DNA from: CAWCDJ01 sp963778675
GTDB taxonomy: Bacteria; Acidobacteriota; Terriglobia; Bryobacterales; Bryobacteraceae
Length of the DNA stretch: 64,000 bases
Assembly (NCBI GenBank): GCA_963778675.1
Contig: CAVZVI010000011.1
Coordinates: 1,488,001 to 1,552,000 of the forward strand
Direction: 5' to 3'
This document shows positions 1-9,900 of this stretch, one piece after another (position 1 is the first letter of the stretch; each line of letters begins with the position of its first letter). A program made the translations under genes and the position numbers. Under the pieces are notes generated by a model that made no database searches, was not told the DNA's origin, and saw only the letters and a list, made by a program, of their open reading frames with translations.

Positions 1-202
1 CTACCACGACCCGCGCTTCCGGCAGCGCCTCACCGAGGGACTCGTGATCACCATCGAGCCGATCATCGCCGCCGGCAGCGGCAAGGGCGTCCTCGCGAGC
101 GACCATTGGACGGTCCGCACGGCCGACCGCAGCCTCTCGGCGCACTATGAGCACACCCTGGTGATCACCACGAGCGAGCCGATTCTGCTCACCGCGGCGT
201 AA
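1..202 (+). CDS. map: Methionine aminopeptidase type I, C-terminal fragment
   Basis: The frame is open from the left edge (reading from base 2) to a TAA at 200-202, giving about 66 residues of the C-terminus. The sequence contains EGLVITIEPII, then DHWTVRTAD and SAHYEHTLVIT, which match the end of type I methionine aminopeptidases: the Glu of the IEP segment and the Glu of the YEHT segment are the last two metal ligands of the pita-bread fold. The enzyme removes the initiator methionine from new proteins in the cytoplasm. The N-terminus, the other metal ligands and the promoter lie outside the window. The downstream kinase starts 9 bases after the stop, so the two may be co-transcribed. Confidence 0.85.
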   Translation, partial: YHDPRFRQRLTEGLVITIEPIIAAGSGKGVLASDHWTVRTADRSLSAHYEHTLVITTSEPILLTAA

Positions 203-211
203 ACTACGACC

Positions 212-2896
212 ATGGGTCAGTGTGCCGCCTGCGGCTCCGAGGTCTCCGAAAACAGCCGGCTGTGCCCCGGGTGCGGACGCGCGGTGGAAGAAGACTCCTT
301 CGCTACCCGGACCGTTGCCGTGTCGACTCCTGCTTCCCGCGCTCCAAGCCTGCGCTCGTCCTCCGCCGCGCGTCAGGGGCGGTTCACGCCCGGGCAACTG
401 CTGGGCGGGCGGTACCGCATCATTGCGCTGCTCGGCAAAGGGGGCATGGGCGAAGTCTATCGCGCCGACGATCTCAGCCTCGATCAGCCGGTGGCGCTCA
501 AGTTTCTGCCCGAAGCACTGACGCAACATGCCGACGCTCTGGCGCGATTCCGCAACGAAGTCCGCATCGCCCGCCAGGTGTCGCACCCCAACGTCTGCCG
601 CGTGTACGACCTCGGCGAGATGGAGGGCCTCTATTTCCTTTCCATGGAGTACGTGGACGGCGAAGACCTCGGGTCGCTGCTGCGGCGCATCGGCCGGCTT
701 CCCTCCGACAAAGCCCTCGAGATCGCGCGCAAGCTCTGCGCCGGGCTCGCCGCGGCCCACGAAAAGGGCGTGCTGCACCGCGACCTCAAGCCCGCTAATG
801 TCATGCTGGACGCCCGCGGTCAGGTCCTGCTGACGGATTTCGGACTGGCCGGACTGGCGGGCGAGATCGAACTGGCCGAAGTGCGCAACGGCACTCCCGC
901 CTACATGGCGCCCGAGCAACTGGCCGGCGAGGAAGTCACGGTCAAGAGCGATATCTATTCGCTCGGCCTGGTGCTCTACGAGATCTTCACCGGAAAACTG
1001 CCCTACGAATCGGCCACGCTGGCCGGTTTGATCCGCGCGCAGAAAGAGAGCGCCCCGCCCAGCCCGGCCACACTGGTGCGCGACCTCGATCCCGCCGTCG
1101 AGCGTGTGATTCTGCGCTGCCTGCAGGCACGCCCCGCGCTACGCCCGGGTTCGGCCCTTGCGGTTGCGGCGGCCCTGCCCGGCGGCGATCCCCTGGCAGC
1201 GGCGCTGGCCGCGGGCGAGACGCCTTCGCCCGAGATGGTGGCGGCCGCCGGCGAAGGAGAGGGATTGCCCATGCGCGCGGCGGTCCCGCTGTTCCTCGGC
1301 AGTCTCGCCCTGCTCGCCGCGGCGTGCTTCATGTTCCACAGCACCAGCGCGCTCGAGATGCTGCAGCCCGAATACCCGCCCGACGTGCTGGTGCAGAAGA
1401 TTCGCGACCTGCTTCCGCGTCTCGGCCTCCCCGACACCCGGCCCGCCGACTTCGCCTACGGGTTTGACTGGAACGACGGACTCTTCGACTCCTTCAAGAA
1501 GGAGAGCAAGCCCGCCCCGCAGTGGGACCGCTTCTTTGCGCAAAAGCCGCCCGCGTTGCACTTCTGGTACCGGCAAAGCAACTCAGCCATGACCGGCCTG
1601 GCGTTTCACGACGACCTGCTGACGCCGGGGATGGTGCAGTGGGACGATCCTCCGCCGGTGGAGTCCGGCATGGTGCGCATCGTGGTCGATTCCTTTGGCC
1701 GCCTTCTGTACTTCGAGCGGATTCCCGAGCAAAAGCAGGCGCCGGCGAAAGACCCATCCGCGCCGCCGGATTGGAACGCCGTATTCTCCGCAGCCGGGCT
1801 CGACCCGTCGCAATTTCAGACCGCCGCGCCGCAGTGGAATTCCCTGGCTTCTTCGGATACGCGGAAAGCCTGGACCGGCGTCTGGCCCGGAACCGGCCGC
1901 CCCCTGCGGGTCGAGGCCGCCTCACTCGGGAACCGGCCCGTGTTCTTCTCGGTAATCGAACCGTGGACGGAGCCCGATCGCACCCCGCGCCCCGGTTCCA
2001 TCGAAAGCATTTGGATGGAGGCGATTCTTGCATTCATCGCCATTACGGTGTGCCTGGGCGCGGGCATCCTGGCCCGGCACAATCTGTCGCAAAACCGCGG
2101 TGACCGCCGGGGCGCATGGCGGCTTGCGTTCTTTTTTGCCTCCGTACAGATGGCCCTGTGGTTGGCCCGCGCCCACTTCGGAGCTTCCTTCGGAACATTC
2201 GGGATCTTGCTGGTCGCTCTGTGTACTTCAATCTTCTACGGCGTCGTCATCTGGACTCTGTATATCGCGCTTGAGCCTTACGTCCGGCGCCACTGGCCGC
2301 AGACGTTGATCTCCTGGTCGAGCGTCCTGATCGGAAAATTTCGCGACCCGGTGGTGGGACGCGATGTCTTGATCGGTGTGTTCTGCGGCGCGATTACCAC
2401 GGCCGTGAGCGGCCTGGCGGATCTGTGGCTCCGCCGCCTGGGTCCGGCGTCTCCCGATCGATACGTCACCGATACGCTGCTGGGGGTGCGCAGCACCTTG
2501 GCGTATTGTCTGAGCACCCTGCCCCACGGTATTCGCGAGGCGCTGCTGTTCTTCTTTCTGATTTTTCTGTTCCGCGTCCTGCTGCGCAACCAGTGGCTGG
2601 CCGCGGCAGCCTTCGCCTTACTGTTTGCGTCGCTGAACTTCCTCTCACCAAATCACCCGGTCCTGAACGGCGTGCTGAGCCTTGTCGTGCTCGGTGGATT
2701 CGCGTTCCTGGTGCTGCGGTGGGGTTTGCTCAGCCTGGCAGTCGCAATCCTGGTGACCGCCATCCTGGGGGGCGCGAGAGTGTCCACCAACCCGTCGGCC
2801 TGGTATTTCGGTAACGGCTGGTTGATGTTGGCCGTAGTCGTAGCGCTGGGCGGGTGGGCTTTCCGTACGGCGGTTCGCCGGCCGCAATCAGCCTAG
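212..2896 (+). CDS. Zinc-ribbon Ser/Thr protein kinase with multi-span membrane tail
   Basis: An 894-residue protein. Residues 1-25 form a zinc ribbon with two CxxC pairs (C4, C7, C18, C21). A low-complexity linker follows, then a complete Hanks-type kinase domain at about 66-330: glycine loop GKGGMGEVYRA, lysine in VALKF, catalytic HRDLKPANV, DFGLAG, and GTPAYMAPEQ in the activation segment. One hydrophobic segment near 360-375 is followed by an extracytoplasmic stretch of about 230 residues, and then seven or eight hydrophobic helices to the C-terminus. The motifs suggest an active kinase; the ligand sensed by the outer part is unknown. This architecture is common in Solibacter-type Acidobacteria. 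The stop overlaps the end of the convergent FecR-like gene by 4 bases. Confidence 0.9.
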   Translation: MGQCAACGSEVSENSRLCPGCGRAVEEDSFATRTVAVSTPASRAPSLRSSSAARQGRFTPGQLLGGRYRIIALLGKGGMGEVYRADDLSLDQPVALKFLPEALTQHADALARFRNEVRIARQVSHPNVCRVYDLGEMEGLYFLSMEYVDGEDLGSLLRRIGRLPSDKALEIARKLCAGLAAAHEKGVLHRDLKPANVMLDARGQVLLTDFGLAGLAGEIELAEVRNGTPAYMAPEQLAGEEVTVKSDIYSLGLVLYEIFTGKLPYESATLAGLIRAQKESAPPSPATLVRDLDPAVERVILRCLQARPALRPGSALAVAAALPGGDPLAAALAAGETPSPEMVAAAGEGEGLPMRAAVPLFLGSLALLAAACFMFHSTSALEMLQPEYPPDVLVQKIRDLLPRLGLPDTRPADFAYGFDWNDGLFDSFKKESKPAPQWDRFFAQKPPALHFWYRQSNSAMTGLAFHDDLLTPGMVQWDDPPPVESGMVRIVVDSFGRLLYFERIPEQKQAPAKDPSAPPDWNAVFSAAGLDPSQFQTAAPQWNSLASSDTRKAWTGVWPGTGRPLRVEAASLGNRPVFFSVIEPWTEPDRTPRPGSIESIWMEAILAFIAITVCLGAGILARHNLSQNRGDRRGAWRLAFFFASVQMALWLARAHFGASFGTFGILLVALCTSIFYGVVIWTLYIALEPYVRRHWPQTLISWSSVLIGKFRDPVVGRDVLIGVFCGAITTAVSGLADLWLRRLGPASPDRYVTDTLLGVRSTLAYCLSTLPHGIREALLFFFLIFLFRVLLRNQWLAAAAFALLFASLNFLSPNHPVLNGVLSLVVLGGFAFLVLRWGLLSLAVAILVTAILGGARVSTNPSAWYFGNGWLMLAVVVALGGWAFRTAVRRPQSA

Positions 2897-3714
2897 CCGC
2901 CGCCGCCCGGCGGTGGTGGAGGCGCTCCCGGGGGCGCCGGAGGGGCGCCTGGTGCGGTCGTGGTCCCGCCGCCGGTCTTGCCCTTGTCACCCTGCGCGCC
3001 GCCGGTGGATGGCGGAGTGGTCCCGCCGGGACCCGGAATCGCACCGGCCTGACGGTTCAACAGTACCTGGTAGACCGTGTCGCGGACCACCCGCAGCGCG
3101 TTGCGCATCAGGTTGCCCTTGTCGATCTGGCGGCCCATCAGTGGCTGGCCTTTGAAGACGGTAATCGTGTCGCCCGGACCGAGCACCACTGCGGAACCCG
3201 GAGCGGTGACGTTCCTGACCGCGACCGCACCCTCGTCCACGGCGACATCCGTCGTGCCGTCGTCGTCCCGCACCACCACGTCGAACACCGTGCCGCGTAC
3301 CGAAATCACGGCGGTCGGGGTGGTGACGTTGTTCGGGTTCGGAACGCCGGGAGCGTGCTGGATGAAGACCTTGACCCGCCCGATCCAGAGATTCAGCAGG
3401 TGCTTCCAATCGCCGAGCGTCTCGCGGAAGACCACCTTCGAGTTCGCGTAAACTTCGAAGGTGCTGCCGTCCGAGAGGACCTGGAAACGGGCGAAGCTGT
3501 CGGGACCGGTGACGATTAACTGCTGCGGATTCACCGTCATCCCAACGCTCAACGCCCTGGCATAGCCGGATTCCATAATGGAGACCATGCCGGCGCGCTC
3601 GATGACTTTAGCTGCCGCGGCGGTCTGAGCCTGGAGCGGCGCCAGACACACCACGAGCGCCGAAATAATTACCAGCCAGCGCTTAGTGCAGGTCAACGTC
3701 AAACTCCACAGCAT
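2893..3714 (-). CDS. Exported FecR-like domain protein
   Basis: 273 residues. The N-terminus has a basic start and a hydrophobic core ending at LQAQ, a signal peptide. Residues about 35-200 resemble the FecR domain, with the typical VISVRGTVFDV segment followed by a short acidic stretch and VDEGAVAVRNV. The C-terminus from about 225 is rich in Pro, Gly and Thr and is probably unstructured. Classical FecR transmits signals from TonB receptors to an ECF sigma factor, but this protein has no anti-sigma segment and is fully exported, so it more likely belongs to the secreted FecR-like group of unknown role. It is convergent with the kinase gene and divergent from the BNR gene at 3881. Confidence 0.8.
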   Translation of the reverse strand: MLWSLTLTCTKRWLVIISALVVCLAPLQAQTAAAAKVIERAGMVSIMESGYARALSVGMTVNPQQLIVTGPDSFARFQVLSDGSTFEVYANSKVVFRETLGDWKHLLNLWIGRVKVFIQHAPGVPNPNNVTTPTAVISVRGTVFDVVVRDDDGTTDVAVDEGAVAVRNVTAPGSAVVLGPGDTITVFKGQPLMGRQIDKGNLMRNALRVVRDTVYQVLLNRQAGAIPGPGGTTPPSTGGAQGDKGKTGGGTTTAPGAPPAPPGAPPPPPGGGG

Positions 3715-3880
3715 ACACTACTAATTTCAAACCGCCAGGTCCGAAACCAGGGCCCATGCCGGACCCTCCAAGTCTAGCACCAAACATGCTACGCACACAG
3801 AGGGCCGATATTAACTTTTGGCAACAAATCTTGGCAATTCAGCAGCTTGGTGGGCAGGCCTCCGGCTGAAATGGGGTAAA

Positions 3881-5764
3881 ATGGAACTCGTTGTGTGGCG
3901 TAAGGGAACAGTGCGCGGTGTGGTATCTCTGCTGGCCCTGCTCGCGGTTTCCGCGCTGGCGCAGAGTGCTCCCGACTGGCGAAAGGTCGGCGGTTCGGCC
4001 GTCGATTTGTTCCTGGCCGCCCCCGCGACCGGTCCGGTTGAAGACGTCTGGTTCTCCGCCGGCGGATCGGTCCTCTACGCCCGGACACAATCCGGCCTGG
4101 TGTTTCAGACGGCGGATTTCGAAACCTGGGTTCCGGCACGGGATTTTCCGGCTCCTCCCTCCCCTGCCCCGGTATCAGCGGCGCGCTTGCCCGAAGCCGG
4201 AGCCCGCGTAATCTCCACCGGCCGCTTCCGCACCTACGCCTTGGGAAGGCAACTGTATCGCTCCGACGATGGCGGCCACACCTGGGCGAACCTGACCGCG
4301 TATAAATCCGAGGCGGTGGTCGGCATGAGCCAGCATAGCCTCGCCGTCTCCCCCGTCGACGAGAACCAGCTGGTGGTGGCAAACGACTTCGGGGTCTGGC
4401 GCTCGCTCGACGGCGGCCTTTCCTGGAGCGGACTGAACCAGTTTCTCCCCAACCTGGCCGTGCGGCGGATTCTCTCGACCCCTGCCGGCACCACTGGGAC
4501 ACGGATCCTGGTGGACAACCTCGGCGTCCTGGAACTTCCGCCCGGCTCTCCGGTGTGGACACCCGCGCCGAACGTGATCCCGGATAGCGACGCCGCACTG
4601 CGGCAAAGATACTCCGCGGTCGTGGGCGCGGAGATCTCGGCCCTCGCGCACACGGGCGCTACGGTGTACGCCGGCTCGAGCGACGGCCGGATCTGGGTTT
4701 CGGCGGACGGCGGCGCGACCTTCCGCGCCAACACCATGCCTACGGACACCGCAGGACCAGTGGAGCGGATTTTCGTGGACCCGGTGCAGCCGTGGGTGGC
4801 TCTGGCCGCGCTGAGCGGCAAAGGGCCGCACGTACTGCGCACGACCAACTATGGCAACTTCTGGGATTCGCTCGACGGCAATCTCCCGGACGCACCCGCT
4901 CATGCTGTGACCGCGGATCGCGCGGCCGGCGCCGTCTATGTGGCCACCGACCAGGGTGTTTTCTGGGCGCACGCCGACCTGGAAAACGCCAGCACCGCGC
5001 CGGTCGCCTGGGCCAGCCTTTCCGCCACTCTCCCCGCGGCCCGCGCCATGGATGTGGCTCTCGACCCGGCGGGACTGCAGCTTTACGCGGCCCTCGACGG
5101 TTACGGGGTGTATGCCACAGCCGCACCGCACCGCCTGCGCAATCTACGGATCGTCAATGCGGGCGACTTCAGCACCCGTCCCGCGGCGCCCGGTTCGCTG
5201 CTGAGCGTGATCGGCGGGCACGTGAGCGCGGCTCGCGGAGAAGACCTGGATTTTCCGGTATTGGCCGCGTCGGACTCGGAGTCGCAGGTCCAGGTCCCGT
5301 TCGAAGCGACGGGACCGAACTTGGAGCTTTCGCTCCAGACTCCCTCGGGCCCGGTTACGCGAGAGTTGAGCGTGCAGCCTGTGTCCCCGGCGATCATCGT
5401 GGGCCATGACGGCGCTCCGATGCTTTGGGATGCGGAAAGCGGGCTGCCCGTGGACATCCGCAACGGCGCGCACTCGAACGGCAGGATTCAGATCTGGGCG
5501 ACCGGATTGGGCCGGGTGAAGCCCGCCTGGCCGACCGGGCTGGCCGCGCCGCTCGAAAATCCCCCGGCTGTCGTAGCCCCCGTCAAGGCGTTTCTGGACA
5601 ATACCCCGGTTCCCGTGACCCGCGCCACCCTGGTTCCCGGATACGTCGGATTCTACCTGATCGAAGTGCAGCTTCCGCTGGTGCTGAACGCCGGAACGTC
5701 GGAACTGTATATCAGCGCCGACGGCCAGGAGAGCAACCGGGTGCCGCTGGCAATCGACCGGTAG
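3881..5764 (+). CDS. Secreted BNR/sortilin-like propeller protein with Solibacter-type C-terminal domain
   Basis: The start was chosen at 3881 (MELVVWRKG), because a clear signal peptide ending at ALAQS follows; upstream in-frame codons would bury it. 627 residues. The middle (about 60-410) carries repeated Asp-box-like elements such as SDDGGHTWANL, SLDGGLSWSG and SADGGATFRA, typical of BNR/sortilin beta-propellers. The last 200 residues start with NAGDFSTRPAAPGSLLSVIG and contain FDATG/ATGLG-type blocks ending in GQESNRVPLAI; this matches the domain known as the Solibacter uncharacterised C-terminal domain (TIGR03437). The function is unknown; export and possible surface association are inferred. 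No catalytic residues are evident. Confidence 0.8.
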   Translation: MELVVWRKGTVRGVVSLLALLAVSALAQSAPDWRKVGGSAVDLFLAAPATGPVEDVWFSAGGSVLYARTQSGLVFQTADFETWVPARDFPAPPSPAPVSAARLPEAGARVISTGRFRTYALGRQLYRSDDGGHTWANLTAYKSEAVVGMSQHSLAVSPVDENQLVVANDFGVWRSLDGGLSWSGLNQFLPNLAVRRILSTPAGTTGTRILVDNLGVLELPPGSPVWTPAPNVIPDSDAALRQRYSAVVGAEISALAHTGATVYAGSSDGRIWVSADGGATFRANTMPTDTAGPVERIFVDPVQPWVALAALSGKGPHVLRTTNYGNFWDSLDGNLPDAPAHAVTADRAAGAVYVATDQGVFWAHADLENASTAPVAWASLSATLPAARAMDVALDPAGLQLYAALDGYGVYATAAPHRLRNLRIVNAGDFSTRPAAPGSLLSVIGGHVSAARGEDLDFPVLAASDSESQVQVPFEATGPNLELSLQTPSGPVTRELSVQPVSPAIIVGHDGAPMLWDAESGLPVDIRNGAHSNGRIQIWATGLGRVKPAWPTGLAAPLENPPAVVAPVKAFLDNTPVPVTRATLVPGYVGFYLIEVQLPLVLNAGTSELYISADGQESNRVPLAIDR

Positions 5765-5811
5765 TGCAGCCTAAGAATCGTCTTGGCTCGTCTTAAGGAG
5801 AACGACGCAAT

Positions 5812-6915
5812 ATGAAAGTCCCCAGTATGGGCCAAACGTGTAGATTTCGCTTTTGGCTTTCTTTCCAACGCGCCCTCCTCATCGGATTGACCCTGTCTGT
5901 CTGCCTCTTGCCGGGCACAGCCCGGGCGGATCAGGTGGTCATGAAGAACGGCGACCGGGTCACCGGCACCATCGTGAAGCAGGACGGCAAGACGATTACG
6001 GTCAAGACCGTGAACTTCGGCGTCGTCACCGCTCCCTGGGACCAGGTGGCCTCCGTGAGCTCGGAGCAGCCGCTCAATGTCGTGTTGAAAGACGGGAAGA
6101 CTCTGCTTGGTTCCCTGGCTACGAGCGAAGGCAAGGTCGAGGTTGTGGTGAGAGACACGAAGGTGGCGGTACCCCCGGACCAGGTCACGACCATCCGGGA
6201 CGCCGACGAGCAGAAGGCTTACGAACGCCTGCTCCACCCTGGATGGGCTGAGCTCTGGGCGGGCACCGTCAGCGCCGGTTTCGCCGGAACGATCGGCAAC
6301 GCGCGAACCCTGACCTTTACGACGGGCGTCAACGCCGCGCGCGTGACCAGCACCGACAAGACCTCCCTCTACTTCAACGTCATCAAGGCTTCCGCCCTGG
6401 TCAATGGCCAGAGCGCGGACACCGCACAGGCCGTTCGCGGGGGAATCTCCTACGACCACAACTTCAGCCCGCGCCTGTTCGTGAACACCTTCAACGATTA
6501 TGAATACGACAGGTTCCAGAACCTGGACCTGCGATTCGTGCTGGGCGGAGGCCTTGGCTTCCACGCGCTAAAGACGGAGCGGGCCAGCCTTGACCTGCTC
6601 GGCGGCGCCGATTTCAACCACTCCAGCTTCAGTACTCCCTTGACCCGAAACGCGGCGGAACTCTACTGGGGCGACGAGTATAGTCTGAAGCTCAACTCGG
6701 TCACTTCGCTGGTCCAGAGCTATCGGATGTTCAACGACCTGACGTACACCGGCACCTACCGCGTGAACTTTGACACGGGCCTGTCGACGAAGGTGTCCAA
6801 ATGGCTCACCTGGAATGTATCGCTGAGCGACCGCTTTCTGAGTGACCCGGCGCCGGGACGCAAGACCAACGACTTGCTATACACTACCGGTCTCGGCGTC
6901 ACGTTCGCCCGCTAG
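5812..6915 (+). CDS. DUF481-type outer-membrane beta-barrel protein
   Basis: 367 residues, with an AAGGAG ribosome binding site 9 bases before the ATG. Signal peptide to about residue 40 (ends ARAD). The next 110 residues hold two copies of a small beta element (MKNGDRVTGTIVKQDGKTI and LKDGKTLLGSLATSEGKVEV), a pattern seen before many DUF481 barrels. From about 145 to the end the sequence alternates polar and aromatic residues in even blocks and finishes in TTGLGVTFAR, with a terminal hydrophobic-aromatic type strand. The family includes the salt-induced YdiY protein; the substrate is unknown. Only 12 bases separate it from the convergent tricorn gene. Confidence 0.82.
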   Translation: MKVPSMGQTCRFRFWLSFQRALLIGLTLSVCLLPGTARADQVVMKNGDRVTGTIVKQDGKTITVKTVNFGVVTAPWDQVASVSSEQPLNVVLKDGKTLLGSLATSEGKVEVVVRDTKVAVPPDQVTTIRDADEQKAYERLLHPGWAELWAGTVSAGFAGTIGNARTLTFTTGVNAARVTSTDKTSLYFNVIKASALVNGQSADTAQAVRGGISYDHNFSPRLFVNTFNDYEYDRFQNLDLRFVLGGGLGFHALKTERASLDLLGGADFNHSSFSTPLTRNAAELYWGDEYSLKLNSVTSLVQSYRMFNDLTYTGTYRVNFDTGLSTKVSKWLTWNVSLSDRFLSDPAPGRKTNDLLYTTGLGVTFAR

Positions 6916-6927
6916 ATCGCAAGAGCG

Positions 6928-9900
6928 TCACTGCCGCAATACTTCGATCGCCTTTTCGATCTGCCGGTCGTGGCCGCTGAAGAAATCGGCCGGGCCGTTG
7001 TCCACCCAGACATCCGGCTGCACGCCGTAGTTCTCCATGTTCTCGCCGCGCGCGGTATAGACGCCGGAACCGGGGGTGCGGATCTGCGAGCCGTCCAGCA
7101 GGCCGAATGCGCCGGTGCCGATCACCGCGCCCATGGTGGGTACCCCGATGATCTTGCCGAGCCCGAGCGCGCGGAAACCGTCCGGGAACATCTCGGCGTC
7201 GCTCGCCGACCGCTCGTTCTGCAGGACCGCCATCGGCCCGTAGAACGTTTGGACCGGGCGGGGCACGTCCACCGAATCGCGGCCGCGCGTCATCTGGTAC
7301 TGCTTGCGCTGGTTGAGGATCTCGAGCAGTTCCTGGTCGATCCCGCCGCCGCCGTTGAAGCGCTCGTCGATGATCAACGCCTTCTTGTCGCGGTTCTCGA
7401 TCAGGTCTTCCTGGAATTTCAGAAGCGAAGGCGCGTCCATGGCGCGGATGTGCAGGTACCCGATCTGCCCGTTGGTCAGCTTCTCCACCATCTTCTCGCG
7501 GGCGTAGACCCAGTTCTCGTAATCCAGGTTGCCCTCCGCCTGGGCGGAAAGCGGCTCGAGCTCCACGGTCCAGGCGCCATTTGTCGAGGGAGCGGAGTTG
7601 ACCAGGAATTCCAGCTTGCGGCCGGGCAGTACATTGAAGAGCTGCCAGTAGTTGTCGGAAGTCTTGAGATCTTTGCCGTTCACGGCCAGAACGAAGTTGC
7701 CCGGGCTCAGCTTGACGTACTCCCTGTCGGCCGGTCCTTTGCGGGTGATGGAGGAGATCTTGTAGTAGCCCGACGAGTCCGGCTGCAGCTCGAAGCCGGG
7801 ATAGCGCGTCTGGATGCGCTCGGCGGGCGGCGGCTCGCCGGGCAACCGCCCTCCGCCGGAGATACCCGTGTGGGAGGCATCGAGTTCGCCGATCATCTCC
7901 ATGACGACATTGTGCAACTCCTCGGTGTCGGCGACGTGCGGCAGCAGCGACTCGTACTTGTCCTTGGCCGCGGCCCAATTGACGCCGTGCATCTTGGGGT
8001 CGTAGAAGCGGTTCTTCATGACCCGCCACGCCTCCTCGAAGACCTGTCTGCGTTCGGCCGGACGGTCGATCACCATGCGGACGGTGAAGGTGACACGCCG
8101 CGGCGCGGCGCCGGCCGCGGATTCCGCGGACACCGAAGCCCCGCCCCGCCCGCCGCGGCCGGGAGCGGCGGCTGCCGGCGCGCCTTCGCCCGCGGGCTGC
8201 GCCGGCACTGAAATTGCGTAGATTCCGCCGCCCTGCAGCAGGTAGATGGTGCGTCCGTCGCGCGCCCACTGCGGTTCGTTGAACCCTCCGAAGAACCCGC
8301 CCCGTCCCCGCCCTCCACGGCCTCCTTCCGACGAGACGGTGGTGTTGAGGCGCTGCAGGTGAGTGCCGTCTTCGGCGATGGTGTATAGCCCAGGACCGCC
8401 GCCCGCCCCCGCTCCCGCGGCCCCGCCGGCCGCTCCGCTCATCGCCATGAAGGCATAAGTCTTGCTGTCGGGAGCGGGAACCACCACGGTGACGGCGCCG
8501 GGCATGCTGGTGAGCTTCTGGAAGCGCCGGTCCATGTCGTCCCACTCGATCTTCACCGCGACGTTCCGGGGAGCGCCCGCGGCCGCACCGCGTCCTCCGC
8601 GGCCGCCGCCGGCCCCACCGCCTTCATTGAGGGCTGCCATGCCTTCCGCCTCGGTGTCGATCTCGTGATCGTCCGGCGCCTTTTCGATGCGCGCGAGCGA
8701 TAGGGAATAGATCTGGCTGGGCGTGCCGCGGAAGCCCTGCGAGGCCATCGCCGGAAGGCTCACGCCGCCGATGAACACCAGCTTCTTGCCGTCGGGCGTC
8801 CACCGCGCGCCTTGCGAAATCTGGAACAGGTCGGAGGAAATCATGCGCTCCTGGCCGTCCGCCAGGTTCTTCACATAGACGTGCGTGCGCAGCAGGCGAT
8901 CCGGCTTGGAATAGGAGATCCACTTGCCATCGGGCGAAAACTCGGGGCTTGCGACATTGCCGGCATCCGCGGAGGCCACCACGTCCGTTTTGCCGCTCTC
9001 GATTTCCACGCGCCGCAGCTTGTGATCGGAACCGGTCCACAGCAGGGACTTCGAATCGGGGGCCCACACCAGGCCCGACTTGTCGCAATCGGCGTCGCTC
9101 AACTGCTTCTGCTGCTTGCCCAGCTCGTCGCCGATCCACACCTCTTGCCGGCCGGTGCGGTCGGAGACGAAAGCGATCCACTTGCCGTCCGGCGACCAGC
9201 GCGGGTCCTGCTCGCGCCAGGGAGTTTCGGAGACGCGCTGCGGCTCGCCGCGGCCGGTTGCAATGGTGAAGATCTCTCCGTGCGCCACGATGGCGGCGCG
9301 GCGGTTGGACGGCGAAAGGTGGAATCCTTCCGCCTCGTTATTGATCGTGACGAGCTCGGTGTCGTTTTCCTTCGGGTCCGACCGGATGTCGATGCGGATT
9401 TCGGTGCTCTTGCCGCTCGCGGTATCGAGCTTCCACAGGCCGAAGTTGTCTTCGTACACGATCACCTTGCCGTCGGCCGAAATGCTGGGGAAGTACAGGT
9501 TGCCGTCTTCGTGATGCGTCACCGGAACGGGTTTTCCTCCCCGGTCGGAAATCTTCCAGATGTTGTTGACGCTCTTCATCACTTCCGGCCCGCCGAATTG
9601 GATGTTCTTTTCGTTGGCCGTGCGGTCGGAGACGAAGTAGATCTCGCCGCGATTCCCGTACATCGGCCACAGCCAGTTGCCCTTGTAGTCGTCCTGCCCG
9701 CTGAGCTTCGTGTAGGTCTTGGCCGCGACATCCATCACCCAGAGATCCGCCGCGTAAGCGCCGCGGTAGTGCTTGCGCGACCATACCGATGGATGGCGCA
9801 TGAAAGCGAGCTTCCTGCCGTCCGGCGAGTAGCTGCCGGAGGCGCCCCAATCGGTGGGAACCGGCTCCTCGACGCCGCCTTCCAGCGGAACCTCGAACAG